Assembly (NCBI GenBank): GCA_964579325.1
Contig: CAZOHN010000001.1
Span: 67,229 to 131,228 of the forward strand
DNA length: 64,000 nucleotides
Source of the DNA: CAZOHN01 sp964579325
Lineage (GTDB): Bacteria; Pseudomonadota; Alphaproteobacteria; Rhodobacterales; Rhodobacteraceae
Direction of reading: 5' to 3'
This document shows, in pieces, positions 17,460 through 25,320 of this stretch. The notes below the pieces were generated by a model, which worked only from the letters and a program-made list of their open reading frames with translations, searched no databases and was not told where the DNA came from. The stretch's first letter is position 1, and each line of letters begins with the position of its first letter. A program made the position numbers and the translations under genes.

Positions 17460-17939
17460 TCAGGAGTCCTGGCGAACGATATCAATGATCAGGATGTCTG
17501 ACACATCGCGTCCCATTACGCTGCGAGCCGCCTCCAGCAGTGCGCGGCGCAAGGCGCCGAGCGTGTCGGATGAGGTGAACTGCCCGTCGAAACCGCCGGC
17601 ATTGGCATGGTCGAACATCACCCGGAGGAACAGATCGCGCAATTTCGGTTCGCGTGAGTAGACGTCCTCCCGCATGCCGATCTTGACCTGCAGGCTCACA
17701 GACATCGCGATCATGGCTGTGACTTGGCCATCGCGGACAATCGGGACGATGAACTGGTTGTTTAGCTTGACGAAGTCGAGTTCCGCCGCAGCGGCTTGCT
17801 CTGCCTCGACGGCCTCCGCTTCGGCCTCCGCGTGCTCGTCGATCTCGGCGAGTTCGGGTTCCGGGCGTAGCATGAGGCCGGCACCGGCGCCCGCGCCCAG
17901 TCCGAGAACCGCGAGGAGAATAGGGAGGATCTTGCGCAT
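17460..17939 (-). CDS. Flagellar basal-body-associated FliL-family protein (second copy)
   Basis: This 159-residue protein starts at ATG 17939 ('MRKILPILLAVLGLG'), 13 bases after flgH. It has one membrane helix, an unusual Ala/Glu-rich linker ('HAEAEAEAVEAEQAAAAEL'), and a FliL-type periplasmic domain with 'FVKLNNQFIVPIVRDGQV', 'LRDLFLRVMFDHANAGG' and the closing 'VSDILIIDIVRQDS'. It differs from the FliL encoded at 6997-7473 and is the last gene of the rod/ring operon. A longer in-frame version starting at 18089 lies inside flgH and is not supported. Confidence 0.8.
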   Translation of the reverse strand: MRKILPILLAVLGLGAGAGAGLMLRPEPELAEIDEHAEAEAEAVEAEQAAAAELDFVKLNNQFIVPIVRDGQVTAMIAMSVSLQVKIGMREDVYSREPKLRDLFLRVMFDHANAGGFDGQFTSSDTLGALRRALLEAARSVMGRDVSDILIIDIVRQDS

Positions 17940-17952
17940 TGCGGACTGCCGT

Positions 17953-18684
17953 TCAGAAGGGCAGGAGGCGATCAGCGGCCTCCTGGCCATAGCGGGGCTG
18001 CTGCACGGTCGAGACGAGGCCTCTCCCGCCGTAGGAAATGCGGGCCGCCGCGATCTTGTCGTAGGTAATCGCGTTCTGGCGCGAGACATCTTCGGGGCGC
18101 ACGTATCCAGTGACGATCAGGTCGCGCAGCTCGTTGTTGACGCGCACTTCCTGCGTACCCTCGATCCTGAGGATGCCGTTGGGCAGCACTTCCACCACGG
18201 TCGCCGCGACCTTCAGGGTCAGCTTTTCGCTTCGCCGTACCGACCCGGTCCCGGTGTAGCGCCCCTGCGAATTGAAATCGACCGCGTCCGCCAGCGTCGC
18301 TCCATCCGGCAGGATTTCGTTCGCCCGCTGCGGGATGCCCAGAAGGGACGGTATGCCCATGCGCTCGCTGCCGGTACGCGAGCGCTGCGACGTGTTCGAC
18401 ATCTCTGCCCGTTCGTCGATCTCGATGACCACTGTCAGGATGTCACCTCGCGTCGCTGCCCGCCTGTCGCCCAGCAAGGATCTGCGATCCGCGTTCCACA
18501 GAGACGAGTCGTCGAATGGCGAGCCGGCGCGGGTGCTCGCCGGCATCGGTTGGTTCATCATCGCGTAGTAGGGATCTGTGCCGACGGTCGGCGAGAACTG
18601 GGGGGGCTGGCCGACGTCGGACAATTTCGAGCAAGCCGAGGGCGCCAGTACGGCGAGGAGGGCAATGGCGACGGGGCGAAGCAT
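17953..18684 (-). CDS. flgH: Flagellar L-ring lipoprotein FlgH
   Basis: FlgH builds the outer-membrane bushing of the flagellum. The 243-residue precursor has a lipoprotein signal ending with cysteine 18 ('VLAPSACSKL'), the conserved 'SLWNADRRSLLGDRRA', 'RGDILTVVIEIDERAEMSN', and the C-terminal 'VRPEDVSRQNAITYDKIAAA' plus 'ARISYGGRGLVSTVQQPRYG'. All are FlgH signatures. It lies between flgA and the second fliL. FlgI, its P-ring partner, is not in the window. Confidence 0.96.
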   Translation of the reverse strand: MLRPVAIALLAVLAPSACSKLSDVGQPPQFSPTVGTDPYYAMMNQPMPASTRAGSPFDDSSLWNADRRSLLGDRRAATRGDILTVVIEIDERAEMSNTSQRSRTGSERMGIPSLLGIPQRANEILPDGATLADAVDFNSQGRYTGTGSVRRSEKLTLKVAATVVEVLPNGILRIEGTQEVRVNNELRDLIVTGYVRPEDVSRQNAITYDKIAAARISYGGRGLVSTVQQPRYGQEAADRLLPF

Positions 18685-18695
18685 TGGAATTCCTT

Positions 18696-19130
18696 TCAGG
18701 AACCGGCTGGGGAGGCGACGAGCACGGTCCCATCGGGCTGAACCCGCCCGGTGACTGTGACCCGAGACATGAGATTGAGGACGCGCAGGTCGTCCCCTGC
18801 GCCGGCACGCCCCATGGAGCGCCCTTCCGCGCTGATGGTGAGGCCACCGGAGCGGTAGATCAACGTCACGAATGCGTTGCGTTCGACCATGGTGGGCGGT
18901 CCCAGGTCTCCAGGCCGGATCGGCCGACCCGCGTAGAGCACCACACGGGACTCCAGGCCAATTGCATCCTCCGGTCGCGACAGGGCTCCGAGGACTTCCA
19001 CCTCCCCATAGGCGAGATCGTCCGGCGCGATGATGGTATTCGCTCGGATCGTTCGCGTCGCGATGAGCGTGTCCGCCGAGGCCGGGAGCGCGACGAGCAC
19101 GGCCAGCAGGAACACCCAGGGCCGCATCAA
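18696..19130 (-). CDS. flgA: Flagella basal body P-ring chaperone FlgA
   Basis: FlgA is the periplasmic chaperone for P-ring assembly by FlgI. The 144-residue protein has a signal peptide ('WVFLLAVLVALPASADT') and an SAF-type domain: 'IRANTIIAPDDLAYGEVEV', 'AGRPIRPGDLGPPTMVERN' and the terminal 'VTVTGRVQPDGTVLV'. It is short compared with enterobacterial FlgA because the N-terminal domain is missing; only the SAF domain remains. It overlaps flgG by 4 bases. Confidence 0.9.
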   Translation of the reverse strand: MMRPWVFLLAVLVALPASADTLIATRTIRANTIIAPDDLAYGEVEVLGALSRPEDAIGLESRVVLYAGRPIRPGDLGPPTMVERNAFVTLIYRSGGLTISAEGRSMGRAGAGDDLRVLNLMSRVTVTGRVQPDGTVLVASPAGS

Positions 19131-19912
19131 CGCACCTGCACCGTGGCGCCCAACATCTGGTCGGCGGCGGAGATGACCTTGGAGTTAAGCTCGTACCCGC
19201 GCTGCGCCTTGATCAGTTCGGTGATTTCCTTCACGGGATCGACCGAGCTTTCCTCAAGGTAGCCTTGGCGCAGGGTGCCGAGACCGTCGGTGCCCGGGAC
19301 GTTCACCGCCGGCGGGCCGGAAGCCGCCGTCTCGATGAACAGATTCGAGCCGATGGCCTCGAGCCCTTTCTCGTTGGTGAAACCGGAGATCGTGATCTGG
19401 CCGAGCAACTCCGGTTCGACCCGGTCGATGAAGTAGGCCCAGACCTCGCCACTTGCATTGATCGCGATGCTGCGCGCGTCCGCCGGAATCGTGATGTCTG
19501 GTACGACCGGATAGCCTTCGGACGTCACGATCTGGCCTTCGGCGGACCGCTTGAGCGCACCGTCGCGCGTATAGGCGGCCGCGCCGGAGGGGAGCGTCAC
19601 CTCAATGTAACCCTGTCCCTCGATCGCAACGTCGAGATCGCCCCCCGTCTGTGCGAGCGATCCCTGCGCGACCATCACGGTCACCGAAGCTGGGCGGACG
19701 CCCAGACCCAGCTGCACCCCTGTCGGCAGGACTGTCCCATCCGAGGCGTTGATTGTACCAGGCCGGGTATACTGCTGGTAGTGCAGGTCTGCGAACTCGG
19801 CCCGCCGCGGATTGTAGCCCGTGGTGCTCATATTCGCGAGGTTGTTCGAGATCACGTCGACACGCGTGGCTTGAGCAGCCATTCCGGTGGCTGCGATCGC
19901 GAGGGATTTCAT
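19127..19912 (-). CDS. flgG: Flagellar distal rod protein FlgG
   Basis: FlgG makes the distal rod. The 261-residue product has the N-terminal rod motif 'ISNNLANMSTTGYNPRRAEF' and the long central domain, and ends with the C-terminal helix 'KEITELIKAQRGYELNSKVI'. These are the two family signatures that form the coiled D0 domain. Next to it is flgF (11 bases upstream), and flgA overlaps the 3' end. Full length for the family. Confidence 0.97.
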   Translation of the reverse strand: MKSLAIAATGMAAQATRVDVISNNLANMSTTGYNPRRAEFADLHYQQYTRPGTINASDGTVLPTGVQLGLGVRPASVTVMVAQGSLAQTGGDLDVAIEGQGYIEVTLPSGAAAYTRDGALKRSAEGQIVTSEGYPVVPDITIPADARSIAINASGEVWAYFIDRVEPELLGQITISGFTNEKGLEAIGSNLFIETAASGPPAVNVPGTDGLGTLRQGYLEESSVDPVKEITELIKAQRGYELNSKVISAADQMLGATVQVR

Positions 19913-19923
19913 CTGTCTGTCTC

Positions 19924-20640
19924 CTAGCGTCCGAAGGTGCGAAGCACCGAGCGGATCCGCTCGTCTTCACGGTCAAGGAAGGTCTGCCCCAGCTCATAGG
20001 CGCGGCTGACTTCGATCATCCGCGCAATCTCGGTGACAGGGGACACGTTCGAACCTTCGAGGAACCCTTGGAGCATGCGCGGTTCTTCAACCGGCTCGGC
20101 CCCTCCGGGAACGGCGAACCGCGTGCCTGCGGCCCGTGTCATGTCGTTCGGATCCAAGGGCAGGAACATCCCGATCTGGGCGATCGGTTGCCCGTCTGCG
20201 GATAGCGTGCCGTCGGCCGCGACCGAGATGGCCAGAGCATCGGCCGGCGCGAACACGGGCGCCCCTCCCAAGTCGAGGAGCCGCGCGCCGTCCGGTGCCA
20301 CCAATTCGCCTTCGGCGTTCGGGGAGAACGATCCGGCCCGCGTGAGCATCTGGCCTTGCGGTGTCTCGACCATGAAAAACCCCTCGCCCTCGATCGCGAG
20401 ATCGAAGCGGCCACCGGTGAGCTCGAGTGGACCCTGGCGCGTATCGGTCATCCAGGTGTCGCCATATGCCATCGAGACCGAGTCGCCCCCATCATCGAGC
20501 GCCGTGATGTGCTCGGAGAAGATCAGGCCTTCGCGCCGGAATCCGGTGGTCGAGATATTGGCAATGTTGTTCGCAACAACCTGCATCTCGCGGAGCAGGC
20601 CTGTCTGGCGGGTCAGCGTGGTGTAGCCGGCGTTGTCCAT
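19924..20640 (-). CDS. flgF: Flagellar proximal rod protein FlgF
   Basis: FlgF is a rod subunit related to FlgG. The 238-residue protein shows 'VVANNIANISTTGFRREGLI' at the N-terminus and 'VTEIARMIEVSRAYELGQ' at the C-terminus. 'DLAIEGEGFFMVETPQGQML' in the middle is typical for the rod/hook family. It sits directly after fliQ (3-base gap) and before flgG. Confidence 0.95.
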   Translation of the reverse strand: MDNAGYTTLTRQTGLLREMQVVANNIANISTTGFRREGLIFSEHITALDDGGDSVSMAYGDTWMTDTRQGPLELTGGRFDLAIEGEGFFMVETPQGQMLTRAGSFSPNAEGELVAPDGARLLDLGGAPVFAPADALAISVAADGTLSADGQPIAQIGMFLPLDPNDMTRAAGTRFAVPGGAEPVEEPRMLQGFLEGSNVSPVTEIARMIEVSRAYELGQTFLDREDERIRSVLRTFGR

Positions 20641-20643
20641 GGT

Positions 20644-20913
20644 CTAGCCTCCCGCGATCAGCGGTACGAGTTGGTTCGTGAAGTAGGTGATCAGCGTTTC
20701 GGTCATGAAGCCCATCGACAGCCAGAACACCGCCATCATGGCCGCCAGCTTCGGAACAAAGGTGAGCGTCATCTCCTGGATCGACGTGAGCGCCTGAAAG
20801 AGACCGACGGTAAGACCCGCAACGAGTGCGACCGTGAGTAGCGGTGTCGAGATCAGGACGGAGATCCAGAGCCCTTGGCGCAGGGTGTCGTAGAAGACCC
20901 CCTCGGTCATCAC
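20644..20913 (-). CDS. fliQ: Flagellar export gate protein FliQ
   Basis: The 89-residue protein has two membrane helices and the FliQ signature: 'ISVLISTPLLTVALVAGLTV', 'GLFQALTSIQEMTLTFVPKL' and the C-terminal 'TETLITYFTNQLVPLI'. It joins FliP and FliR in the gate. It is placed inside the rod operon, overlapping fliE by 4 bases, rather than next to fliP or fliR. Confidence 0.95.
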   Translation of the reverse strand: MMTEGVFYDTLRQGLWISVLISTPLLTVALVAGLTVGLFQALTSIQEMTLTFVPKLAAMMAVFWLSMGFMTETLITYFTNQLVPLIAGG

Positions 20914-21197
20914 ACCGGCATCCTGAGGATCTCTTGGTAGGCCTCGACGACCTTGTCGCGCACTGTGACGGCCGTTTCGACAGCCAGTTCTGTCGCTGCG
21001 AGGGCCTGGACGAGCGCATACGGATCGGCATCGCCAGTCATGGCGGCCTTGGCGGTGTCTTCGCCTTTTCGCAGCGTGTCTGCGAAGTCGCGGGCGGCCT
21101 GCTGAAGGCCGCTTTCGGTAGCCGTCGCTGCATCCGGCTCCGTCAACGGTCGTGCCCGCTGATAGAGCTGGGCGGCAATCGAGGATCTAATGTCCAT
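20910..21197 (-). CDS. fliE: MS-ring/rod junction protein FliE
   Basis: FliE links the MS ring to the rod and is the first export substrate. The 95-residue protein ends with the typical 'ALVQALAATELAVETAVTVR' and 'DKVVEAYQEILRMPV' (the family's KvvxAYqeImrMqv end). The middle has 'QQAARDFADTLRKGE'. It lies between flgC and fliQ, as in many alphaproteobacteria. Confidence 0.93.
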   Translation of the reverse strand: MDIRSSIAAQLYQRARPLTEPDAATATESGLQQAARDFADTLRKGEDTAKAAMTGDADPYALVQALAATELAVETAVTVRDKVVEAYQEILRMPV

Positions 21198-21209
21198 TCT
21201 GGAACTCCC

Positions 21210-21602
21210 TTATCGACGCAACAGTTCGATCAGAGCCGAGTGCATCTGCCTGGCCTGGTCGAACATCCTGAGATTTGCCTCGTAGCTTCGCTGCGCTTCG
21301 CGCGCGTCGGCGATTTCGACCACGAGGTCGACGTTGGTGCCGTCATAGTAGCCGCCGTCGTCTGCGAGCGGGTGACTCGGGTCGTAGATCCGCTGGAGCT
21401 CCTGGCCGGAGAGCGAGACCCTTCCCAAGGCGACTTCGCCCGTCCGCCTACCCTCCTTCACGGCCTCTTCGAAGGCCACGATCTTGCGATGGTAGCCAGG
21501 TGTGTCCGCGTTCGCGATGTTCTCCGAGACATGCCGGAGCCGCATCGCTTGTGCCTGCATGCCGCTTGCGGACAGCGACAGCGTCTTGGAGAGATCGCTC
21601 AT
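21210..21602 (-). CDS. flgC: Flagellar proximal rod protein FlgC
   Basis: FlgC is a proximal rod subunit. The 130-residue protein shows 'LRHVSENIANADTPGYHRK' near the N-terminus and the C-terminal signature 'VDLVVEIADAREAQRSYEAN' followed by LRMFDQARQM. It follows flgB by 13 bases. Length is normal for the family. Confidence 0.96.
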   Translation of the reverse strand: MSDLSKTLSLSASGMQAQAMRLRHVSENIANADTPGYHRKIVAFEEAVKEGRRTGEVALGRVSLSGQELQRIYDPSHPLADDGGYYDGTNVDLVVEIADAREAQRSYEANLRMFDQARQMHSALIELLRR

Positions 21603-21615
21603 CCTTCAGACTCCC

Positions 21616-22014
21616 TTACCTTCCCCGACCGAGGCTGGTCCGCAGGATCCCGATGGCGTTCTGGTAGATCGAGAGCGCCATGTCGTGACTCGCACGGACA
21701 TCGGCTGCTCTCATCATCTCGGCCTCCACCGAGACGTCGTTGCCATTGGGCGCGGTTGCGCCGAGGACCGGCCTGAGTTCCGGGTGTTGACCGCCTCCAA
21801 CAGCGGTGGAGGACGGAACATGGCCCGAACGGGTTGTGCGAAGGTCGAACGACCCTCTCTCGGCGCGATAGGTCTCGGCGAACGGTGCTAGGTCGACGGC
21901 TCGGTAGCCGGGTGTGTCGGCATTCGCGACGTTCCTCGCGATTGCGGTTTGGCGCGCGCTCGCATGCTGCGCCATGGCATGGGCCTGCCTGAAGATCTCA
22001 AGCTTTTCAAACAT
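21616..22014 (-). CDS. flgB: Flagellar proximal rod protein FlgB
   Basis: FlgB is a proximal rod subunit and the first gene of the minus-strand rod operon. The ATG at 22014 gives 132 residues beginning 'MFEKLEIFRQAHAMAQHASA' and has GGGAGAAG upstream. A start 27 bases earlier is possible but lacks this site. 'AIARNVANADTPGYRAVDL' is the family signature and 'RASHDMALSIYQNAIGILRT' the C-terminal helix. A 101-base divergent region separates it from fliI. Confidence 0.95.
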   Translation of the reverse strand: MFEKLEIFRQAHAMAQHASARQTAIARNVANADTPGYRAVDLAPFAETYRAERGSFDLRTTRSGHVPSSTAVGGGQHPELRPVLGATAPNGNDVSVEAEMMRAADVRASHDMALSIYQNAIGILRTSLGRGR

Positions 22015-22115
22015 CGGGGCTTCTCCCACGACTAACTGCACGAAGCTTTAAGAGTGATTCCTTTAGAAACGATTGAGTGCCGCGGAAATGCCGTGGACAA
22101 AGGGAGAGAACGCCC

Positions 22116-23525
22116 ATGGCAAGATCGGCCTTCGAGGGTCTTCTGGCTGAAATCACCGAACTTTCCGCGGCGCGACACGTCGGCCGGATCGCCCGGATTT
22201 CTGCCGGTCGCCTGATCGTGACCGGCCTCGCGCAGCACGCGGGTCTGGCCGATCTCTGCCGCGTGTCACCAAGTGCTGGGCCGGTGATCGGGGGCGAAGT
22301 CATCGGCCTTGAACCCGGAGCCGCGACCATTCTGCCGGAGGGTCCGGCCGAAGGCGTCCGGATCGGGGATCGGGTCGAACTGGTCGGCCCGGCGTCGCTC
22401 GCGCCACGTTGGGATTGGGTCGGACGCGTCATCGACCCGTATGGCCGCCCGATCGACGGCCGCCCTCTGTTTCGCGGCCCTCAGCCCCGGGCCCTCAGGT
22501 CGCCTCCTCCCGAGCCCGCACGGCGGCGACCGATGGGTATGCGGCTTTCGACCGGTCTCGCCGCCTTCGATACGATGCTCCCCATCGTCCGTGGCCAGCG
22601 CGTGGGCCTGTTTGCGGGGTCTGGTGTCGGCAAGTCGACCCTGCTGGGAATGCTCGCGCGCGGCCTCGAGGCGGATGTCGTCGTGATAGGACTGGTCGGA
22701 GAGCGTGGGCGAGAGCTGCGCGATTTCACCGACCGCGTTCTCGGGGACGAAGGGATGGCACGTTCAGTAGTTGTCGCCGCCACTTCCGATCGTTCGCCTT
22801 TGGAACGACGCCGCGCGGCATTGTCGGCAATGACCGTTGCCGAGCATTTTCGGGATGAGGGAGCACATGTGCTGTTGATGGTCGACTCGGTAACACGGTT
22901 TGCCGAAGCGCACCGCGAGATCGCGTTGGCGTCGGGTGAGAACCCAGGCCTCGGAGGCTATCCACCTTCCCTCGCGCATGCGATAATGGCACTTGCGGAA
23001 CGGGCAGGCCCGGGGTCGGACCTGTCAGGCGACATAACGGCAGTTTTCAGCGTGCTTGTGGCGGGGTCCGACATGGAGGAGCCGGTTGCGGATATTCTGC
23101 GCGGCGTGCTCGACGGTCACGTCGTGCTTGACCGGGAAATCGCCGAGCGTGGTCGCTTTCCGGCAGTTGATCTGCTGAGATCGGTTAGCCGAAGTCTCCC
23201 CGAGGCAGCTTCCATCGGGGAAAATGATTTGATCGCGCGCGCCAGGCGTCTCTTGGGTGCCTATGACAGGTCGGAAACCATGATCCGGGCGGGCCTTTAC
23301 CAGACAGGGACGGATCCGATTCTGGATGAGGCAGTGCAGGTCTGGCCTGCACTCGACGCATTCCTGTCAGAACCTTCGCCTGGAGGTGTCGCGGAGAGCT
23401 TCGAGCGACTTGAAAGCTGCCTGGTACAGCGGCAACGGTCGTTGCCAGGCTCACATACGGTCTTGTCAACTGACCCGGCAACACCTCGGTCAGCATCCGT
23501 ACCTAGGTTCACGCTTGAAGCCTGA
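22116..23525 (+). CDS. fliI: Flagellum-specific export ATPase FliI
   Basis: FliI is the F1-beta-like ATPase of flagellar type III export. The 469-residue protein has the Walker A 'GSGVGKSTLLGML' at about residue 168, 'VVIGLVGERGRELRDFTDRV', the Walker B 'HVLLMVDSVTRFAEAHREIA' at about residue 250, and 'GSDMEEPVADILRGVLDGHV'. Start ATG 22116 follows GGGAGAG; an in-frame start at 22077 is less likely. It is transcribed alone, divergent from flgB and far from fliH. Confidence 0.97.
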   Translation: MARSAFEGLLAEITELSAARHVGRIARISAGRLIVTGLAQHAGLADLCRVSPSAGPVIGGEVIGLEPGAATILPEGPAEGVRIGDRVELVGPASLAPRWDWVGRVIDPYGRPIDGRPLFRGPQPRALRSPPPEPARRRPMGMRLSTGLAAFDTMLPIVRGQRVGLFAGSGVGKSTLLGMLARGLEADVVVIGLVGERGRELRDFTDRVLGDEGMARSVVVAATSDRSPLERRRAALSAMTVAEHFRDEGAHVLLMVDSVTRFAEAHREIALASGENPGLGGYPPSLAHAIMALAERAGPGSDLSGDITAVFSVLVAGSDMEEPVADILRGVLDGHVVLDREIAERGRFPAVDLLRSVSRSLPEAASIGENDLIARARRLLGAYDRSETMIRAGLYQTGTDPILDEAVQVWPALDAFLSEPSPGGVAESFERLESCLVQRQRSLPGSHTVLSTDPATPRSASVPRFTLEA

Positions 23526-23649
23526 CAGGAGGGTGATGCATCAGCCGGGTCAAAGGAGCTCGGAAAGGTCACCGTTATGCTGGCGTTCCGGCAGATGCTT
23601 GCGCCTAAAGCGCGTATCAGCGGGAAGCACCAATGTGACAGATCTGCGA

Positions 23650-24453
23650 TTACCTGGTCAGTGGTACTGACTGGAGCAGAGACAGTGCCGCGCTGCCCCG
23701 GACGGATGCAGGCAATCCTTGGATTTCGGCGCGGATAATGAAGGACCTTACAAGTTCCTCACGACGCTCGGCGTCGGCGAACTGCCGGATCGAATTGTCG
23801 CCAAACGCGCGCTCGGATTTCGATTTTAGAACCTCGACTTGCTGGTCGAGGTCGATGCTGCCGAAACTCTTGGGTAGTCCCAATGCAGTCTCGAATACGC
23901 GGCGCAGGGGTGGTTGGCCGAGAACCGTGAGCCATAGGGTACGATCCGTAGAGCCGCTCCTCGACAGCTCGGCGAGTTCACGCGTTGCTGCAAGGGCTAG
24001 CCGCATGTCCTCGTTCTGATCGCCGACAGCAACCTCAAACTGCCTCGTTTCGAAGGCGCGGACGAGCTTCTCCACGATATCCGGGCGTCCGGAAAGCCGG
24101 TTCACCTGCTCTCCAAAGCCGAAGGTCTGAGATAGGTCCCTATAGCGCTTGTCCGCCAGCCGGTTGGCCAACGCCTTCGGATCGGTCGAAGCGCTGTCCA
24201 GCACCTTCTCCACGAAGGCCTTGTTCGGAAGGTCCGCGTCCAGCCCGAATGCACCGAGTGCCACCTTGAGAAGCTGCCGGTCCTTCACGAGATCAGCTGC
24301 AGTGGTGATTGCGCCAATCCGCTCTCGAAACGCGTCGACGTCGCGCTGTATCGCGGGAGTTCTTGACAGGCTCTCCTGTTGTGTAGCTGCCGTTCGCGTC
24401 AGAAAGCGCCAGCCCGCGTACCCTGAAATCGGGATGACGGGTTGAAAGGTCAT
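23650..24453 (-). CDS. DUF1217 family flagellar protein
   Basis: The 267-residue product matches the DUF1217 type found in alphaproteobacterial flagellar clusters: 'FQPVIPISGYAGWRFLTRT', 'DADLPNKAFVEKVLDS', 'KALANRLADKRYRDLSQTFG' and repeated helices with 'RQFEVAVGDQNEDMRLAL'. It is predicted cytoplasmic and helical. The molecular role is not known to me; the context points to filament or hook assembly. It is the last gene after flbT, whose 3' end it overlaps by 4 bases. The 124 bases between its stop and fliI, which converge, hold no gene. Confidence 0.85.
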   Translation of the reverse strand: MTFQPVIPISGYAGWRFLTRTAATQQESLSRTPAIQRDVDAFRERIGAITTAADLVKDRQLLKVALGAFGLDADLPNKAFVEKVLDSASTDPKALANRLADKRYRDLSQTFGFGEQVNRLSGRPDIVEKLVRAFETRQFEVAVGDQNEDMRLALAATRELAELSRSGSTDRTLWLTVLGQPPLRRVFETALGLPKSFGSIDLDQQVEVLKSKSERAFGDNSIRQFADAERREELVRSFIIRAEIQGLPASVRGSAALSLLQSVPLTR

Positions 24454-24854
24454 TGCTTCGTGGCGGCGAACAGCCGCTCCTCCCTCGGAAGCAAGCCGCG
24501 CAGCGACTTCAGGACCTGGTACGGCTGTCCGGAAAGCACGGCCTCCGTGGCGATCGTGAGCTGGCTGCGGCTATCGTGGTCGGTAAATACCTGGCTCAAC
24601 TGTTCGATCCCCCGCAACAACTGGTGGCGTGCTTCGTCTGGATCGGCGTCTCCAGACAGGACCAGCTGTGCGATGTAGCAGACCCGACGGACGGGAGTGT
24701 TGACTTCGCCTGGGTGGATCGCGTCGCGCAGGCGCAGGATGTTTGCGCCGGGGGTCATGATCGACAGCCGCGAGCGCTTGTCGCCGTTCTCGATGACGGC
24801 GCCATTGATCAGGACCCGCTCGCGAGGACCCAACTTCAAGACCAGCCCCGTCAT
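24450..24854 (-). CDS. flbT: Flagellin expression regulator FlbT
   Basis: FlbT acts after transcription, binding the 5' leader of flagellin mRNA in Caulobacter. The 134-residue protein starts 'MTGLVLKLGPRERVLINGAV' and contains 'KRSRLSIMTPGANILRLRDA' and 'VCYIAQLVLSGDADPDEARH', the FlbT signatures. It overlaps flaF and the DUF1217 gene by 4 bases each and lies next to the flagellin gene. The flagellin leader contains a clear hairpin at 26602-26620, a possible target. Confidence 0.95.
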   Translation of the reverse strand: MTGLVLKLGPRERVLINGAVIENGDKRSRLSIMTPGANILRLRDAIHPGEVNTPVRRVCYIAQLVLSGDADPDEARHQLLRGIEQLSQVFTDHDSRSQLTIATEAVLSGQPYQVLKSLRGLLPREERLFAATKQ

Positions 24855-25228
24855 CGTGCGGCCCCTTCGGCCGACAGTCCGCGCATCACGGCTGTGTTGA
24901 GCTCGATCAGGATGTCTGCCTTAGCCTCTCCGCGCATCACGCGAGGCGTGTGAATCTGGGTGAACTCGGCGAGGTAGAAGAGACGGGCCCTGAGATCGGG
25001 AGGGAGACCGTTTTCGGGATCGGAGAGGTCGGCTGCAAGCGTGATCCAGAGCTCGAGGTTGTCATGGAGCGCACGTATGCGGCCTGGTCCTTCGAGGCGG
25101 CCCGAGTCGCGTGTCTCGCGAAGACGACGGGTAACCCTTGCGAAGAGATCGTACTCGGTGGCGCGTGCCGATTTCACGGGGGCACCGGGTGTTGCGTAGG
25201 CCATTCGGGCCTTTTCGAGACTGTTCAC
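24851..25228 (-). CDS. flaF: Flagellin synthesis regulator FlaF
   Basis: FlaF works opposite to FlbT in flagellin expression and secretion. The 125-residue protein has 'SARATEYDLFARVTRRLRE', 'LHDNLELWITLAADLSDPEN' and 'LRARLFYLAEFTQIHTPRVM', matching the FlaF family. It precedes flbT with a 4-base overlap and follows flagellin, as in Caulobacter-type clusters. Confidence 0.95.
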   Translation of the reverse strand: MNSLEKARMAYATPGAPVKSARATEYDLFARVTRRLRETRDSGRLEGPGRIRALHDNLELWITLAADLSDPENGLPPDLRARLFYLAEFTQIHTPRVMRGEAKADILIELNTAVMRGLSAEGAAR

Positions 25229-25279
25229 AACAAGTCCTTCCGAACGCGGTGAGGTCGACCGGCAGCTTCAGCCGGCAGG

Positions 25280-25311
25280 AAAAGTCGGGGCGCCCGCATG
25301 GGCACCCCGAC
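25280..25311 (-). terminator. Rho-independent terminator of the flagellin gene
   Basis: A 12-base-pair stem (25284-25295 with 25300-25311, one G-U pair on the minus-strand RNA) with a 4-base GCAT-type loop is followed on the minus strand by TTTT at 25283-25280. It starts 10 bases after the flagellin stop codon and separates flagellin from flaF. Confidence 0.85.
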
Positions 25312-25320
25312 GAAGAGCCA

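Noticed and set aside
22015..22115. CtrA site between flgB and fliI
   Set aside because: TTAA and TTAG/CTAA words are present but none has the 7-base spacing of the consensus.
23526..23649. Terminator or small RNA between fliI and the DUF1217 gene
   Set aside because: The only good stem (around 23658-23675) spans the DUF1217 coding end and has no T-run; nothing else stands out.
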